Shown here one piece after another: positions 1 to 10,027 of a stretch of 64,000 bases of DNA. Position 1 is the stretch's first letter. Each line of letters begins with the position of its first letter. The stretch is taken from assembly GCA_016712665.1 (NCBI GenBank), contig JADJQP010000001.1, positions 806,001 to 870,000 of the forward strand. The letters are read 5' to 3'. The notes under the pieces were generated by a model, which did no database searches, was not told the DNA's origin, and was given only the letters and a program-made list of their open reading frames with translations. The translations under genes were made by a program, and so were the position numbers. Origin of the DNA: Bacteroidota bacterium. Its GTDB lineage: Bacteria; Bacteroidota; Bacteroidia; Chitinophagales; Chitinophagaceae.

Positions 1-37
1 GGACCCGTTAAGGACACGTAAATCAAAATACCATACT

Positions 38-730
38 ATGAGCAAAGAAACCATCCTCTTTTTACATGGAGCCTTAGGCTCTAGTAAAAATTTTGTTGAC
101 CTTCTCCAAATTAGCCATGAAGCCTTTGATTGTGTCTCGCTTGATTTTCCCGGACACGGCAACAATGAAATGGAAATGGAATGCAGCATTGAAAAACTTT
201 CCGAATACTTGATTGATACGATTTCTACTCAGTACAAAACACCGGTTTCCATTTTTGGGTATAGTATGGGCGGGTATATAGCCCTTCAGGCACTTACTCA
301 ACGGCCTGATTTATTTAATAAAATAATGACCTTGGCCACCAAATTCAATTGGAATGAAAACGAAGCGGCCACGCAAATTTCTAAACTCAATGCTGAAAAA
401 TTAGAAGCAAAGGTGCCACAATTTGTACATCAATTGATAAGTCTACATCCGGTACATCATTGGAAGGAAGTACTGAAAAGGACTGCAAACATTCTCGAGA
501 AATTGGGTGCTGCTCCGCCATTGGATATGGAACGGTTACGAACGTTGGACCATCCAATCTGCCTAGGTTTAGGCGATCAAGATAGGATGGTAAGTATTTC
601 CGAAACCGAACAGGTATTTCGGCAATTGCAGAAGGGTGGTATGTATGTGATTCCCAATATGCAACATCCCATAGAAAAAATGAATGTGCCCTTGGTGTAT
701 GAAATGATGAAACATTTCTTTAACTGCTAA
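38..730 (+). CDS. alpha/beta hydrolase
   Basis: A 230-residue cytoplasmic alpha/beta-hydrolase fold protein. An HG oxyanion motif lies at residues 10-11, a DFPGHG segment at about 36-41, and the nucleophile elbow GYSMGG places the catalytic serine at about residue 76. An acid candidate is in GLGDQD and the catalytic histidine is in the NMQHP segment near the C-terminus. It has no signal peptide. The DFPGHG region and small size recall MenH-like enzymes of menaquinone synthesis, but no other men gene lies nearby, so the substrate is left open. Its 3' end overlaps the convergent tatC by 11 bases. Confidence 0.85.
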   Translation: MSKETILFLHGALGSSKNFVDLLQISHEAFDCVSLDFPGHGNNEMEMECSIEKLSEYLIDTISTQYKTPVSIFGYSMGGYIALQALTQRPDLFNKIMTLATKFNWNENEAATQISKLNAEKLEAKVPQFVHQLISLHPVHHWKEVLKRTANILEKLGAAPPLDMERLRTLDHPICLGLGDQDRMVSISETEQVFRQLQKGGMYVIPNMQHPIEKMNVPLVYEMMKHFFNC

Positions 731-1580
731 AGAATTCCTTTTCTTTTCGAATTCGTTCTTTTTGAACTCTTCCACTAATCACGATGCTAATTTCATACAA
801 TATCCAAAGAGGAATGGTAACAATAATTTGACTCACCACATCGGGAGGGGTTATCACTGCTGCGATTACCAAAATAATGACAATGGCATATTTTCGATAT
901 TCTTTCATAAATGCCGGCGCCAGCATGCCTAATTTAGAAAGAAAATAGACCGCAACAGGAAGTTCAAAAACCAAGCCGGTACCTAATACCAGACTTAATA
1001 AAGAGTCTAAATAATCATCAATTTTTATGATATTTTGAAATTGATTACTGAGGGTATAGGATGCAAAAAAATTAACAGTATAAGGTGTAATAATAAAATA
1101 CCCAAACCAAACCCCGAAAAAAAACAATAAGGATATCCAAAAAATAATTCCTCTCGAGTGTTTTAGCTCACGTAAGGTCAAAGCCGGTTTGATAAAACGC
1201 CATAACTCCCAGATCATATAGGGAAAGGCCAATACAAAACCAAAGGAAAACGCGGCAGAAAAACTCATCATGAACTGCCCGGACAATTGGGTATTTTGAA
1301 AACTTATTTTTACGTCTTCCAAACATAACTCCTTCAAATGCAGTAAATCTCCTAGTTTGCAAAGCCATACATACGAAGGAAATTCTTTGTGAGTGGGAGC
1401 CAAAATAACCCGATCAAAAATTTCTTCGATATAAATATAAGCGACAACAGAAAAAATAAAAAGGGCAACAGCCATACGCACCAGATGCCAGCGGAGCGCT
1501 TCCAAATGGTCTACAAAACCAATTTCCTTAGGTGGTTCCTTGTCAAGAATATTTTTTTTATTAAGAAGCGGTAATGCCAA
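720..1580 (-). CDS. tatC: Twin-arginine translocase subunit TatC
   Basis: Integral inner-membrane core of the Tat system, which recognises twin-arginine signal peptides and exports folded proteins. The 286-residue product has the conserved N-terminal segment FVDHLEALR (residues 22-30) just before the first membrane helix and further hydrophobic helices consistent with the usual six. It is slightly longer than the typical 240-260 residues because of a loop at about residues 60-100, common in Bacteroidota. It is followed on the other strand by the hydrolase in a tail-to-tail overlap; no tatA or tatB gene is in this window, so the partners must be elsewhere. Confidence 0.95.
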   Translation of the reverse strand: MALPLLNKKNILDKEPPKEIGFVDHLEALRWHLVRMAVALFIFSVVAYIYIEEIFDRVILAPTHKEFPSYVWLCKLGDLLHLKELCLEDVKISFQNTQLSGQFMMSFSAAFSFGFVLAFPYMIWELWRFIKPALTLRELKHSRGIIFWISLLFFFGVWFGYFIITPYTVNFFASYTLSNQFQNIIKIDDYLDSLLSLVLGTGLVFELPVAVYFLSKLGMLAPAFMKEYRKYAIVIILVIAAVITPPDVVSQIIVTIPLWILYEISIVISGRVQKERIRKEKEFFSS

Positions 1581-1669
1581 AATATGTAGATCTCTTTGAT
1601 TTGATAATGGTCTCGAATTGCATGCTTGAAACGATAAAAATACAATCTAAATAACAAATACGGCGCTTT

Positions 1670-2173
1670 TTACTTTTTGGCAACCTCTGCCGCAAAACCT
1701 ATGGAGTACGGTGCATTGTCAGCATTGGCTACAATTAAGGCATTTTTGTTAACCAAACCTTCCTTGCCGGCGCTATTAAACTCTAAGGTTACTTCTCCGG
1801 TTTTTCCGGGTTGTATAGGTTCTGAAGGGAAAAATGGAGCAGTACATCCACATGAAACTTGTACATTGGAAATCACCAATGGGTTGGTGCCCACATTCTT
1901 AACCATATACGTGTGCCGTACTTTATCGCCTTCGGTAATTTTTCCAAAATCAAATTTGGTTTCAGCCACTTCAATGGTGGTTTTCGGCATTTTTTTTACC
2001 GCTTCGTCTTTTTTGGCCTGATCTTCACGATTGGTGACATCTGCATGCCCGTTGCCGATATTGTATTTATTAAAAAGAGCGTGACTGCTTACACCACTCA
2101 GTTCAACCAATGCAATAGCAAAAACCGAAAGGGTAAGGATGGTCAATAAAATGGTTTTGATTGTTGAATTCAT
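1670..2173 (-). CDS. DUF1573 domain secreted/anchored protein
   Basis: A 167-residue protein with an N-terminal hydrophobic segment (about residues 7-25) serving as signal peptide or membrane anchor, followed by a polar linker and one DUF1573 domain (about 66-165). The hallmark VSCGCTAPFFP, with cysteines at about 108 and 110, and the FDFG.I.EGD start of the domain are visible. The domain has an immunoglobulin-like fold and is widespread in Bacteroidota envelopes; the function is unknown. It lies between rpoN and tatC on the same strand with gaps under 100 bases. Confidence 0.9.
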   Translation of the reverse strand: MNSTIKTILLTILTLSVFAIALVELSGVSSHALFNKYNIGNGHADVTNREDQAKKDEAVKKMPKTTIEVAETKFDFGKITEGDKVRHTYMVKNVGTNPLVISNVQVSCGCTAPFFPSEPIQPGKTGEVTLEFNSAGKEGLVNKNALIVANADNAPYSIGFAAEVAKK

Positions 2174-2229
2174 TACGCAAAATTAAAGGAAATGTTGAAT
2201 TGGCAAGCGTGTTAACCACAATTTTTGAT

Positions 2230-3732
2230 TTACAATTCTTTTCGGAGTCGAGCGACGGGTAAATTAAGTTGCTCCCGATATTTGGCAACGGTTCTTCGTG
2301 CGATATTATACCCTTTTTCATTCAGCATCTCCGTTAGTTTTTCATCAGAGTAGGGCGATTTTTTTTCTTCGCCACTTATGATTTCACTCAAAATCATTTT
2401 TACCTCTCTGGTAGAGACTTCTTCACCACTATCTGTAGACATCGATTCAGAAAAAAAGTATTTTAATTTAAACGTACCGAATTCAGTTTGTACATATTTG
2501 CTATTGACCACTCGCGAAATGGTAGAGATGTCCAATCCGGTTCGGTCTGAAATATCCTTTAAAATCATGGGGCGAAGGGTGGTTTCATCACCTGTCAAGA
2601 AAAACTCCTCCTGTAAATTGAGGATGCGAGTCATGGTCAGCATCAGGGTATCTTGCCGCTGCTTTACAGCATCAATAAACCACTTTGCCGAATCGATTTT
2701 TTGCTTGATAAATAGCACGGCCTCCCGCTGTTTGCTATCTTTTTTAGTACCCCGATCATAATCTTTCAGCATGGCCCTAAAGGTACTGCTGATTCGCAAA
2801 TCAGGTGCATTTTTCTGATTCAATGAAACTTCTAATACGCCGTTATTATTGAATACATAGAAATCAGGAATCACAAACAATTCCATTTTATTGCTGGAGG
2901 CAAACAAGGCGCCTGGCTTGGGGTTCAATTTAACAATCACTTGAATAATTTCTTTGAGATCCTCATCGTTTAAATTCAGCGATCGTTGAATTTTTTCGTA
3001 ATGCTTTTTAGTAAATTCCTCAAAAAATTGATCGATGATTTTTTGTGCAAACAAATTGGTTTTTGTTTTTTCCTTTTTTCGAAGTTGAAGCGACAAGCAT
3101 TCCTGAAGATCTTTGGCCGCCACCCCTGCAGGATCAAACTCCTGAATGTATTTGATAATTTTATTGAGCTCGACCTCAGTAGTTTGGATATTTTGCCGAA
3201 AGGCCAGGTCGTCAATAATAGAGGGGATGTCTCTTCGCAAATACCCATCATCTTCTATACTTCCTACAATAAAAATGGCCACTTGTTGTTCGCGTTCTTC
3301 GAGGTTGAGCATATTGACCTGAGCCATCAAGTGATCATAAAAGGTTGTTTCTAATTTGTGTTGATACCCTACCTTGTCTTCATCATCTGTGCCATAATTG
3401 TCTGCTTGAAAATTGTAATCTGCATCTTCATCATCTCCTTCCTTTACATATTCGCTGATATCTATTTTATCAAAATCATCAGCATCATCATCTACCACAT
3501 AATCTTCATTTTCTTCGCTTGAAAACTCTTCTTTTAATTCGTCATTTGTCTTTTCGTCTAACGATTTATCTTCATACTCCTCGGTATCGGTCTCTAAAGC
3601 AGGATTTTCCTCTATTTCTTCTTTTATCCGTTCATCCAGCAAAGCGGTGGGTACTTGTAAAAGTTTCATCAACTGAATTTGTTGAGGAGATAGCTTTTGA
3701 AGTTGCCGTAGTTGTTGCGAAAGATGTTGCAT
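2230..3732 (-). CDS. rpoN: RNA polymerase sigma-54 factor
   Basis: Sigma-54, which directs RNA polymerase to -24/-12 promoters and needs an AAA+ activator to open them. The 500-residue product has the Gln/Leu-rich activator-interacting region I at residues 3-45 (HLSQQLRQLQKLSPQQIQLM), a very acidic region II (about 50-125), core-binding region III, and the C-terminal RpoN box ARRTVAKYRE at 478-487 that reads the -24 element. A TATTTTTG box on the minus strand at 3742-3749 lies just upstream of the ATG. No bacterial enhancer-binding activator is present in the window. Confidence 0.97.
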   Translation of the reverse strand: MQHLSQQLRQLQKLSPQQIQLMKLLQVPTALLDERIKEEIEENPALETDTEEYEDKSLDEKTNDELKEEFSSEENEDYVVDDDADDFDKIDISEYVKEGDDEDADYNFQADNYGTDDEDKVGYQHKLETTFYDHLMAQVNMLNLEEREQQVAIFIVGSIEDDGYLRRDIPSIIDDLAFRQNIQTTEVELNKIIKYIQEFDPAGVAAKDLQECLSLQLRKKEKTKTNLFAQKIIDQFFEEFTKKHYEKIQRSLNLNDEDLKEIIQVIVKLNPKPGALFASSNKMELFVIPDFYVFNNNGVLEVSLNQKNAPDLRISSTFRAMLKDYDRGTKKDSKQREAVLFIKQKIDSAKWFIDAVKQRQDTLMLTMTRILNLQEEFFLTGDETTLRPMILKDISDRTGLDISTISRVVNSKYVQTEFGTFKLKYFFSESMSTDSGEEVSTREVKMILSEIISGEEKKSPYSDEKLTEMLNEKGYNIARRTVAKYREQLNLPVARLRKEL

Positions 3733-3741
3733 AGCTCGTCA

Positions 3742-3749
3742 CAAAAATA
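3742..3749 (-). promoter_or_regulatory. Bacteroidota -7 box upstream of rpoN
   Basis: On the minus strand this reads TATTTTTG, matching the TAnnTTTG -7 consensus used by the Bacteroidota primary sigma factor, 9 bases before the rpoN start codon. No well-spaced -33 TTTG is evident, so the call rests on one box. Confidence 0.4.
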
Positions 3750-3923
3750 TAAATTAACACCACAAAAAAAACTTTTTATTATTGAAGGGAGTCCTTATTA
3801 TAAGTTGTGATACAATAACAACTGCAGATACTTTCTATAAAAGAAATCTAAGGGCAAAAGGGTTGAAATAGTTGCACATTGGAACGTGAATGCTGATGCA
3901 AAAAAATGCATATTGATGCCATG

Positions 3924-4556
3924 CTAGTTGGCTTCTGCTACCACCTCCTGCACCTCCGGAATCATGCGCTTCATCATGCCTTCTATACCTGACTTCAATG
4001 TGACCATAGAGGAAGGACAACCACTACATGAACCTTTTAGTACAAGTGAAACAATACCATTCTGATAGCTCTTAAATGATATTGCACCGCCGTCCATTTC
4101 TACCGCCGGCTTCACATAATTCTCTAAAAGCTCTTTGATTTTTTTGACAATATCTGTATCATCAGAGGCAATGGTATTGCTCGCTTTTAATGCAATTATC
4201 TCGTCTTCATTAATAATGGCTTTCCCCTCTTCGAGATATTCTTTTAAAAACTCTCTTACACTAGGAATTACATCATTGCAGTCTGTTTCAACCGTTTTGG
4301 TAAGGGTAATAAAATTGCTTGCAATGAAAACGCCCTTTACAAACGGAAACCCAAAAAGTTCTTTGGCTAAGGGAGATGGGAAGGCGGCTTCCTCATTTTC
4401 AAAGTCGATACTTTTGCTCGGATACAACAACTTATTGGCGACAAATTTCATAGTCTCCGGGTTGGGCGTCATCTCGGTATAAATACTAACAATCGGATTT
4501 CCGGTTTTAATATAGACATGGGTTTTCTTTTGGGTCAAAATTACTATTAAATTCAC
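3924..4556 (-). CDS. NifU-like iron-sulfur cluster scaffold (Nfu type)
   Basis: A 210-residue scaffold or carrier for iron-sulfur clusters. The N-terminal Nfu domain carries the TPNPETMKF signature at about residues 30-38; the C-terminal NifU domain contains VEMDGGAI and the cluster-ligating CSGC pair (cysteines about 177 and 180). The extent upstream is uncertain: the family usually begins only a few residues before IYTEMTPNP, so the first 20 residues of this reading may be untranslated, although no better ATG exists before residue 29. A short AT-rich gap separates it from the divergent T9SS gene. Confidence 0.92.
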   Translation of the reverse strand: MNLIVILTQKKTHVYIKTGNPIVSIYTEMTPNPETMKFVANKLLYPSKSIDFENEEAAFPSPLAKELFGFPFVKGVFIASNFITLTKTVETDCNDVIPSVREFLKEYLEEGKAIINEDEIIALKASNTIASDDTDIVKKIKELLENYVKPAVEMDGGAISFKSYQNGIVSLVLKGSCSGCPSSMVTLKSGIEGMMKRMIPEVQEVVAEAN

Positions 4557-4747
4557 ATTGAAACCTGTTTTATTTAACCATATTTCATTTTTTTACGTCT
4601 ATTTGCTATTGTTTTACTAAATTTTTATTCTATATTTACTTACAATTAATAAGCGAATTTTTTTTAACACTCAGTTATCGTACCAAGCGCTCAAATTGCC
4701 GGGTAATCAATACGCAGGGCGCAAACAAAAAAACACTGATAAAATCA

Positions 4748-7700
4748 ATGATGATGAAAAATCTATTTAGACCCATACTAATAATTGTACTTTTTTCATG
4801 TATGGTAAGTAGCACCTACGCCGACAAGCATTCCTTTCCTGCAATAGAATATATTGAGAACCAAGGTCAATGGATAGGCGATTTTAAGTACAAGGCACTT
4901 ACAGAAAGAGGTGATTTTTACGTAAAGAATAATGGGTTTAGAGTGGTATTAGCAGATGGAAGCAACAAGGCTCAAATACATGCCTATCGGCACGGGGCTC
5001 AGGCAAATGAGCCGAAATTGACCTATTATACCTATGATATGAATTTTGTGAATTCAAATCCCAATGCACGTTTTACCCAGTCAAAAAAGCAAAGTCACTA
5101 TTATAATTATTATCTAGGCAATGATGCCAACAGATGGAAATCCGGCATCTATCCATCCCTTAATGTGGATATGCTTAATGTGTATAGTGGCATTGATGTA
5201 CATATGTATTCAGATCAAGGAAATATTAAGTACGATTATGTAGTGCATGCAGGGGCTAATTACAATGATATCGTTGTGCAATATGAAGGTACGCAGGGAA
5301 TTTTTGTAAAGGAAGGGAAATTATTTGTCAAAACCCTACTGGGTGAAGTTACAGAAATGACACCGTACACCTATCAGTTTGTAAATGGGGAGAAAAAAGA
5401 AATTGGATGCAATTACAAAATTAGCGATGAAACTAAAGTGTCTTTTGAAGTTGGTAAAGGGTATAATCCATCCCTTGATTTGTACATTGACCCAACGTTA
5501 ATATTCTGCACCTTTACAGGTTCAACAGCAGATAATTGGGGCTTTACCGCTACCTACGACACCCTTGGAATGTTTTATGCGGGTGGGGTTACCAGCGGTG
5601 TTGGCTATCCGGTTACCTTGGGTGTATATCAGCCGGCGTATGCAGGCGGTGGCGCCGGCGGAAATGGGTTTCAATGTGATGCCTCTATTAGCAAATTCAG
5701 TGCTAATGGCACCACCCTGCTTTTTGCAACCTATTTAGGGGGAAGTAATAATGACCAACCTCAAAGTATGATTGTAGACGCAAATGGGAATTTAGGAATT
5801 GCCGGTCGAACCTACTCAACGAATTTCCCAACAAGTGCCGGCTGTTATGACAATACTGCAAACGGAGGTGCTGATATGTTTGTAGCAGTGCTAAACAGCG
5901 CCGGTACCACATTAGTTGGCTCGTCCTACATAGGAGGATCCTCAGAGGATGGTGTAAATTTTAATGTCGGTTTTGCAGTGTATGGCGGTGTAAAGCATAA
6001 CTATGGCGATGATGCCCGTACCGAAATTATTGTAGACAATACAGGGCGTTGGTATGTGGCAGGATGTACCCAGTCTACAAATTTTCCAACCGCAAATCCC
6101 ACACAAAACAACAATGCAGGTGGGCAGGATGCTGTGGTTTTCGAATTCAGTAATAACTGTTCTAATTTGATTTGGAGCACCTATATGGGAGGAAATTCAA
6201 ATGATGCAGCTTTTGTATTATCGCTTGACAAAAATACACAAAGCATTTTATATGTGGGAGGAGGTACGGAAAGTGCCAATTTCCCCAGTACGCCCGGTAC
6301 CTACCAAAGTACCTATCAGGGCGGAACGGTGGACGGGTTTCTACTAAAGTTTGATGCCAATACCAAAGCATTTACGGCGGGCACTTTTATTGGTACCAAT
6401 CAATATGATCAGGTATATGGTGTGCAAACCGATGATAGCAACCATGTGTATGCAACCGGTCAAACCATGGGTGCTTTTCCAGTTAGTGCAGGCACGTATT
6501 CCAATCCAGGTTCGAGTCAGTTTGTTATTAAGTTTAATAATTCATTGGCTGGTCCACCTATTTTTTCTACCGTTTATGGATCGGGCACTACTGCGTTTAC
6601 CAATATTTCTCCCACTGCTTTTTTAGTGGATAAATGTGAAAATATTTATGTTTCAGGATGGGGTGGACCTACTGCCGGTAGTCCTGGCAATACCAATAAT
6701 ATGCCGCTATCAAATGCACCGGGATTTATGCCTCTTCAAAATACGACAGACGGAAGCGATTTTTATTTTATAGTATTTAATAAAAATGCACAAAACCTCT
6801 TGTATGCAACCTACTTCGGACAAAACGGAATTGCTCCAAATGGTTTGGGTGGCGAACATGTGGATGGTGGAACCAGTCGCTTTGATCCGAATGGTGTAGT
6901 ATACCAAGCCATCTGCGCCAATTGCGGAGGCGGAATCGTTTTCCCTACGCAGCCCGCAGGTGTATACTCTATTAGTAATCCAAGCCCGAATTGCAATCTT
7001 GCTGCCTTAAAAATTGCCTTCGATTTATTGGATCCTGATGCTGTAGCTTCTGCAGCCGGACCACTCTACGGATGTGCTCCTTTTCAAGTTACTTTTCAAA
7101 ATAATAGTACAAGAGCCACTGCCTTCTCCTGGGATTTTGGCGATGGTTCGCCACTCGATTTTAGTACAGTGCCTCCCCCACATACCTACAACACAGCAGG
7201 CATCTATACCGTTACCCTAATAGCCGGTAATCCCAATGGCTGTACCGTAAATGCAGATACCACCCAATTGATTGTAACGGTTATTGATGATTCAATGTTT
7301 CCGGGATTTACGTTCATCAAAATTGATTCATGTGGACCTTTCCGCATACAAATAACCAATACCAGTACCTACAATAATGGAATTCCATCCGGTACGGCAA
7401 CCTATAACTGGGATTTCGGCGACGGAACTTCTTTCACAGGACAATTTCCACCCATTAAGCAATATCCTGCTCCGTCAACCTATACCATTACACTTACTAT
7501 GACAGATCCTGATGCATGTAATAATCCTGCCACTACACAGCTGGTCGTCGATTTTTCAACTAGTATAGTCAAATCGGCATTTATTATGCCCGATTCCATT
7601 TGTTTGCCGGCTTTGGTCGGATTTATTGACCAATCTACTAATGCCACCACATGGAATTGGATTTTTGGCGATGGAAATACCTCCACCATTCAAAACCCAA

Positions 7701-8323
7701 CTAATAATTATCTCAGTGTGGGTACCTATACCATATTTTTGGTTTCAGGGAATCCAAATACCTGCAATCTGTTCGATACTTCGTCTAAGGTGTTGACCGT
7801 GTTATCTACACCTGTGGCAGATTTCACATGGAGCCCCAATCCTCCAGAGCCCAATACACCCAATGTGTTTACCAATCTTTCTACTGGAGCTACTAGTTAT
7901 CTATGGGATTTTGGCGATGGCAGTACCGGAACCAACAAAGATGAAGTACATATCTATGATAAAGACGGCACCTACACCGTGTGCTTAACCGCAACCAATG
8001 AGTACGGCTGTAGAGATACTGCTTGTAAATCGGTTCGAGGTATTGTCGTTCCGCTGGTAGATGTTCCCTCCGGATTTTCGCCCAATGGCGATGGTATTAA
8101 TGACATCGTTTATGTCAAAGGTTATGGCATTGCCAAAATGACCTTTCGAATATTTAATCGTTGGGGAGAAAAGGTTTTTGAATCAACCGATAAAACAAAA
8201 GGATGGGATGGCAGGTACAAAGGTGTGATGCAAGAAATGGAAGCCTACGCTTATACGCTGGCTGTTGAATTTTTTGATGGCACCAAAACCAATAAGAAGG
8301 GGAATATCACATTACTCAAATAA
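4748..8323 (+). CDS. T9SS type B sorting domain protein with SBBP and PKD domains
   Basis: A 1191-residue secreted surface protein. After a signal peptide (about residues 1-25, ending STYADK) comes an N-terminal DUF7948-like region (about 30-250), then SBBP/beta-propeller repeats (about 255-760; recurring FATYLGGS-, WSTYMGGN-type segments), four PKD domains centred near residues 795, 887, 970 and 1053 (each with WDFGDG or WIFGDG), and a C-terminal gliding-motility-type sorting domain beginning PSGFSPNGDGIND and ending at the stop. The T9SS type B domain directs export through the type IX system. The PorP/SprF gene starts 9 bases downstream, the usual partner arrangement. Confidence 0.93.
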   Translation: MMMKNLFRPILIIVLFSCMVSSTYADKHSFPAIEYIENQGQWIGDFKYKALTERGDFYVKNNGFRVVLADGSNKAQIHAYRHGAQANEPKLTYYTYDMNFVNSNPNARFTQSKKQSHYYNYYLGNDANRWKSGIYPSLNVDMLNVYSGIDVHMYSDQGNIKYDYVVHAGANYNDIVVQYEGTQGIFVKEGKLFVKTLLGEVTEMTPYTYQFVNGEKKEIGCNYKISDETKVSFEVGKGYNPSLDLYIDPTLIFCTFTGSTADNWGFTATYDTLGMFYAGGVTSGVGYPVTLGVYQPAYAGGGAGGNGFQCDASISKFSANGTTLLFATYLGGSNNDQPQSMIVDANGNLGIAGRTYSTNFPTSAGCYDNTANGGADMFVAVLNSAGTTLVGSSYIGGSSEDGVNFNVGFAVYGGVKHNYGDDARTEIIVDNTGRWYVAGCTQSTNFPTANPTQNNNAGGQDAVVFEFSNNCSNLIWSTYMGGNSNDAAFVLSLDKNTQSILYVGGGTESANFPSTPGTYQSTYQGGTVDGFLLKFDANTKAFTAGTFIGTNQYDQVYGVQTDDSNHVYATGQTMGAFPVSAGTYSNPGSSQFVIKFNNSLAGPPIFSTVYGSGTTAFTNISPTAFLVDKCENIYVSGWGGPTAGSPGNTNNMPLSNAPGFMPLQNTTDGSDFYFIVFNKNAQNLLYATYFGQNGIAPNGLGGEHVDGGTSRFDPNGVVYQAICANCGGGIVFPTQPAGVYSISNPSPNCNLAALKIAFDLLDPDAVASAAGPLYGCAPFQVTFQNNSTRATAFSWDFGDGSPLDFSTVPPPHTYNTAGIYTVTLIAGNPNGCTVNADTTQLIVTVIDDSMFPGFTFIKIDSCGPFRIQITNTSTYNNGIPSGTATYNWDFGDGTSFTGQFPPIKQYPAPSTYTITLTMTDPDACNNPATTQLVVDFSTSIVKSAFIMPDSICLPALVGFIDQSTNATTWNWIFGDGNTSTIQNPTNNYLSVGTYTIFLVSGNPNTCNLFDTSSKVLTVLSTPVADFTWSPNPPEPNTPNVFTNLSTGATSYLWDFGDGSTGTNKDEVHIYDKDGTYTVCLTATNEYGCRDTACKSVRGIVVPLVDVPSGFSPNGDGINDIVYVKGYGIAKMTFRIFNRWGEKVFESTDKTKGWDGRYKGVMQEMEAYAYTLAVEFFDGTKTNKKGNITLLK

Positions 8324-8332
8324 TTAAAACGA

Positions 8333-9359
8333 ATGAACGTGAAAAAATATTTATACATCATATTGCTTTCATTTCTGTTGCTTCCTACCGTGAATGCTCA
8401 GGATTTGCATTTTTCGCAGTATTATAACGCTCCTATATTACTGAATCCGGCGAACTCCGGCTTGTTGCAAAACAGAGATTGGCGAGCCGGCCTCAACTAT
8501 AGAAATCAAGGAGCTACCATTCCTGTTCCTTACAATACGTTCAGTTTTTTTTTCCGATTTTGGATTGATGAAAAATAATTGGGAAAATGCCTGGTTGGGT
8601 GCCGGTGTTGCAGTATGGCGCGATGTGGCAGGTAATGGAGATTTGGCGCTAACAAAGGTGCAAGGAAATTTGGCAGGACATATTTTAACCAGCGAAAAAA
8701 CAAGCTTTTCAGCTGGTTTAGGTCTGGCCTACAATCAACGCAGTGTCGATTTTAATAAGTTGACCTATGATGTGCAATGGGATGAATTCTCTTTCAATAA
8801 AAATACTCCCAATCAGGAAACGTACGCCGTGCAAAAAACCACTTTTATCGACTTAAACGCAGGTGTTAATTTCTCCTATTTCAATAATGATAATTTTTAT
8901 GCAAAGCTAAGTGTCGCTGCATCGCATTTAAATCAACCGGTAGAAACCTTTTACGGCCAAACCAATAAGCTCGGACTCAGACCCATTCTTAATTTGGATG
9001 TAGTGTACAAAGCCAGCGATAAGGTAATGCTAGCTCCTTCTATTTACTATACTCGACAAAAGCGTGCAAGCGCTTTGGTGGGGGGCACTTCCTTGAACAT
9101 TAATGCTTCTGGTGATGCATTAACTTTTGACGCAAATGAAATCATTTTAGGTGTTTATTATCGCAATAAAGATGCTGTAATTGGAGTGGCAGGATATAAG
9201 TGGAAGCAAAATCGTGTAACCTTCAGCTACGATCACACCATCTCGCAATTAAGCGTCGGTAATAATGGTGTTGGGGCAATGGAAATTTCATTGATCGTTC
9301 AAGGGAACTACAAAAAAGGCGGGGAATCTACCCGTCAGTACGGCTGTCCACGTTTCTAA
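8333..9359 (+). CDS. PorP/SprF family T9SS membrane protein (frameshifted)
   Basis: Outer-membrane beta-barrel protein of the PorP/SprF family, which attaches or exports type B T9SS cargo. The signal peptide (residues 1-22, ending VNAQ) is followed by the family hallmark DLHFSQYYNAPILLNPA. The frame breaks in a run of nine T at 8545-8553: removing one T joins the two halves (PYNTFSFFSDFGLMKNNW) into a 341-residue full-length protein ending YGCPRF. It follows directly on the adhesin-like cargo gene at 4748-8323, so the two are likely co-transcribed. The break is probably a consensus error. Confidence 0.9.
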
Positions 9360-9431
9360 CAGATAATTGTCTAGCTGATTATAGTAAGCTCCTGCCACGG
9401 GAAGATTGTCAACGGCGGCTAAATACTTATC

Positions 9432-10001
9432 TTATCGATAATACCCACAGCTTTTAATTTCATTCATTACTTCGTCGGTTACCAAGTACCGAATCGATTT
9501 TTTTTCCTTGATTTGACTTCTTATATAGGTAGAAGAAATGTCGAGTAGGGGTGCGTTTACCGTTTCAATTTGCTTACTAAGAGAGGTTTCGATGTCAAAA
9601 CCTGGTCTATTATAAATAATAATTTTGTGCTGGTCTAAAAGCTGCTTATAGTTCTTCCATTTTTTTATATTTGAAAAACTATCACTACCCATTGTGATCA
9701 CAAACTCATGTTGCGGAAATTTTTCACGCAAGTAGGTCATGGTATCAATAGTAAAGGAAGGTCGCGGTAGTTTGAATTCAATATTGCTGGCTTTAAATTT
9801 TGGTTCATTTTCAATAGCCAATTGCACCAAATGCAATCGATGATTTTCGTTCAGTAAACTAGCTGTTTCTTTAAGAGGATTATGGGGCGATACTACAAAC
9901 CAAAGCCGATCTACATCGCAATGCGTCAGCACATGATTTGCGATGATTAAATGACCTACATGAATTGGGTTAAAACTGCCGAAATAAAGTGCGATTTTCA
10001 T
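9432..10001 (-). CDS. nadD: Nicotinate-nucleotide adenylyltransferase
   Basis: Cytosolic enzyme of NAD synthesis that joins nicotinate mononucleotide and ATP to give deamido-NAD. The 189-residue product has the nucleotidyltransferase motif GSFNPIHVGH at residues 8-17 (HxGH class) and the C-terminal ISSTYIR motif that contacts ATP. Size is normal for the family. A perfect 14-base palindrome sits 12 bases upstream of the start codon. nadC, another gene of the pathway, lies about 30 kb away in the same window. Confidence 0.95.
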   Translation of the reverse strand: MKIALYFGSFNPIHVGHLIIANHVLTHCDVDRLWFVVSPHNPLKETASLLNENHRLHLVQLAIENEPKFKASNIEFKLPRPSFTIDTMTYLREKFPQHEFVITMGSDSFSNIKKWKNYKQLLDQHKIIIYNRPGFDIETSLSKQIETVNAPLLDISSTYIRSQIKEKKSIRYLVTDEVMNEIKSCGYYR

Positions 10002-10013
10002 TCAATAAAAACT

Positions 10014-10027
10014 TTAACATATGTTAA
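10014..10027. promoter_or_regulatory. 14-base perfect palindrome upstream of nadD
   Basis: TTAACATATGTTAA is a perfect palindrome immediately upstream of the nadD start codon (start at 10001, minus strand). The same 14 bases recur at 63731-63744, also in an intergenic region upstream of a gene. Symmetry and location suggest a dimeric regulator site; no regulator is identified. Confidence 0.4.

Noticed and set aside
38..730. Naming the first hydrolase menH
   Set aside because: The similarity is limited to general alpha/beta-hydrolase motifs and no menaquinone gene is near.
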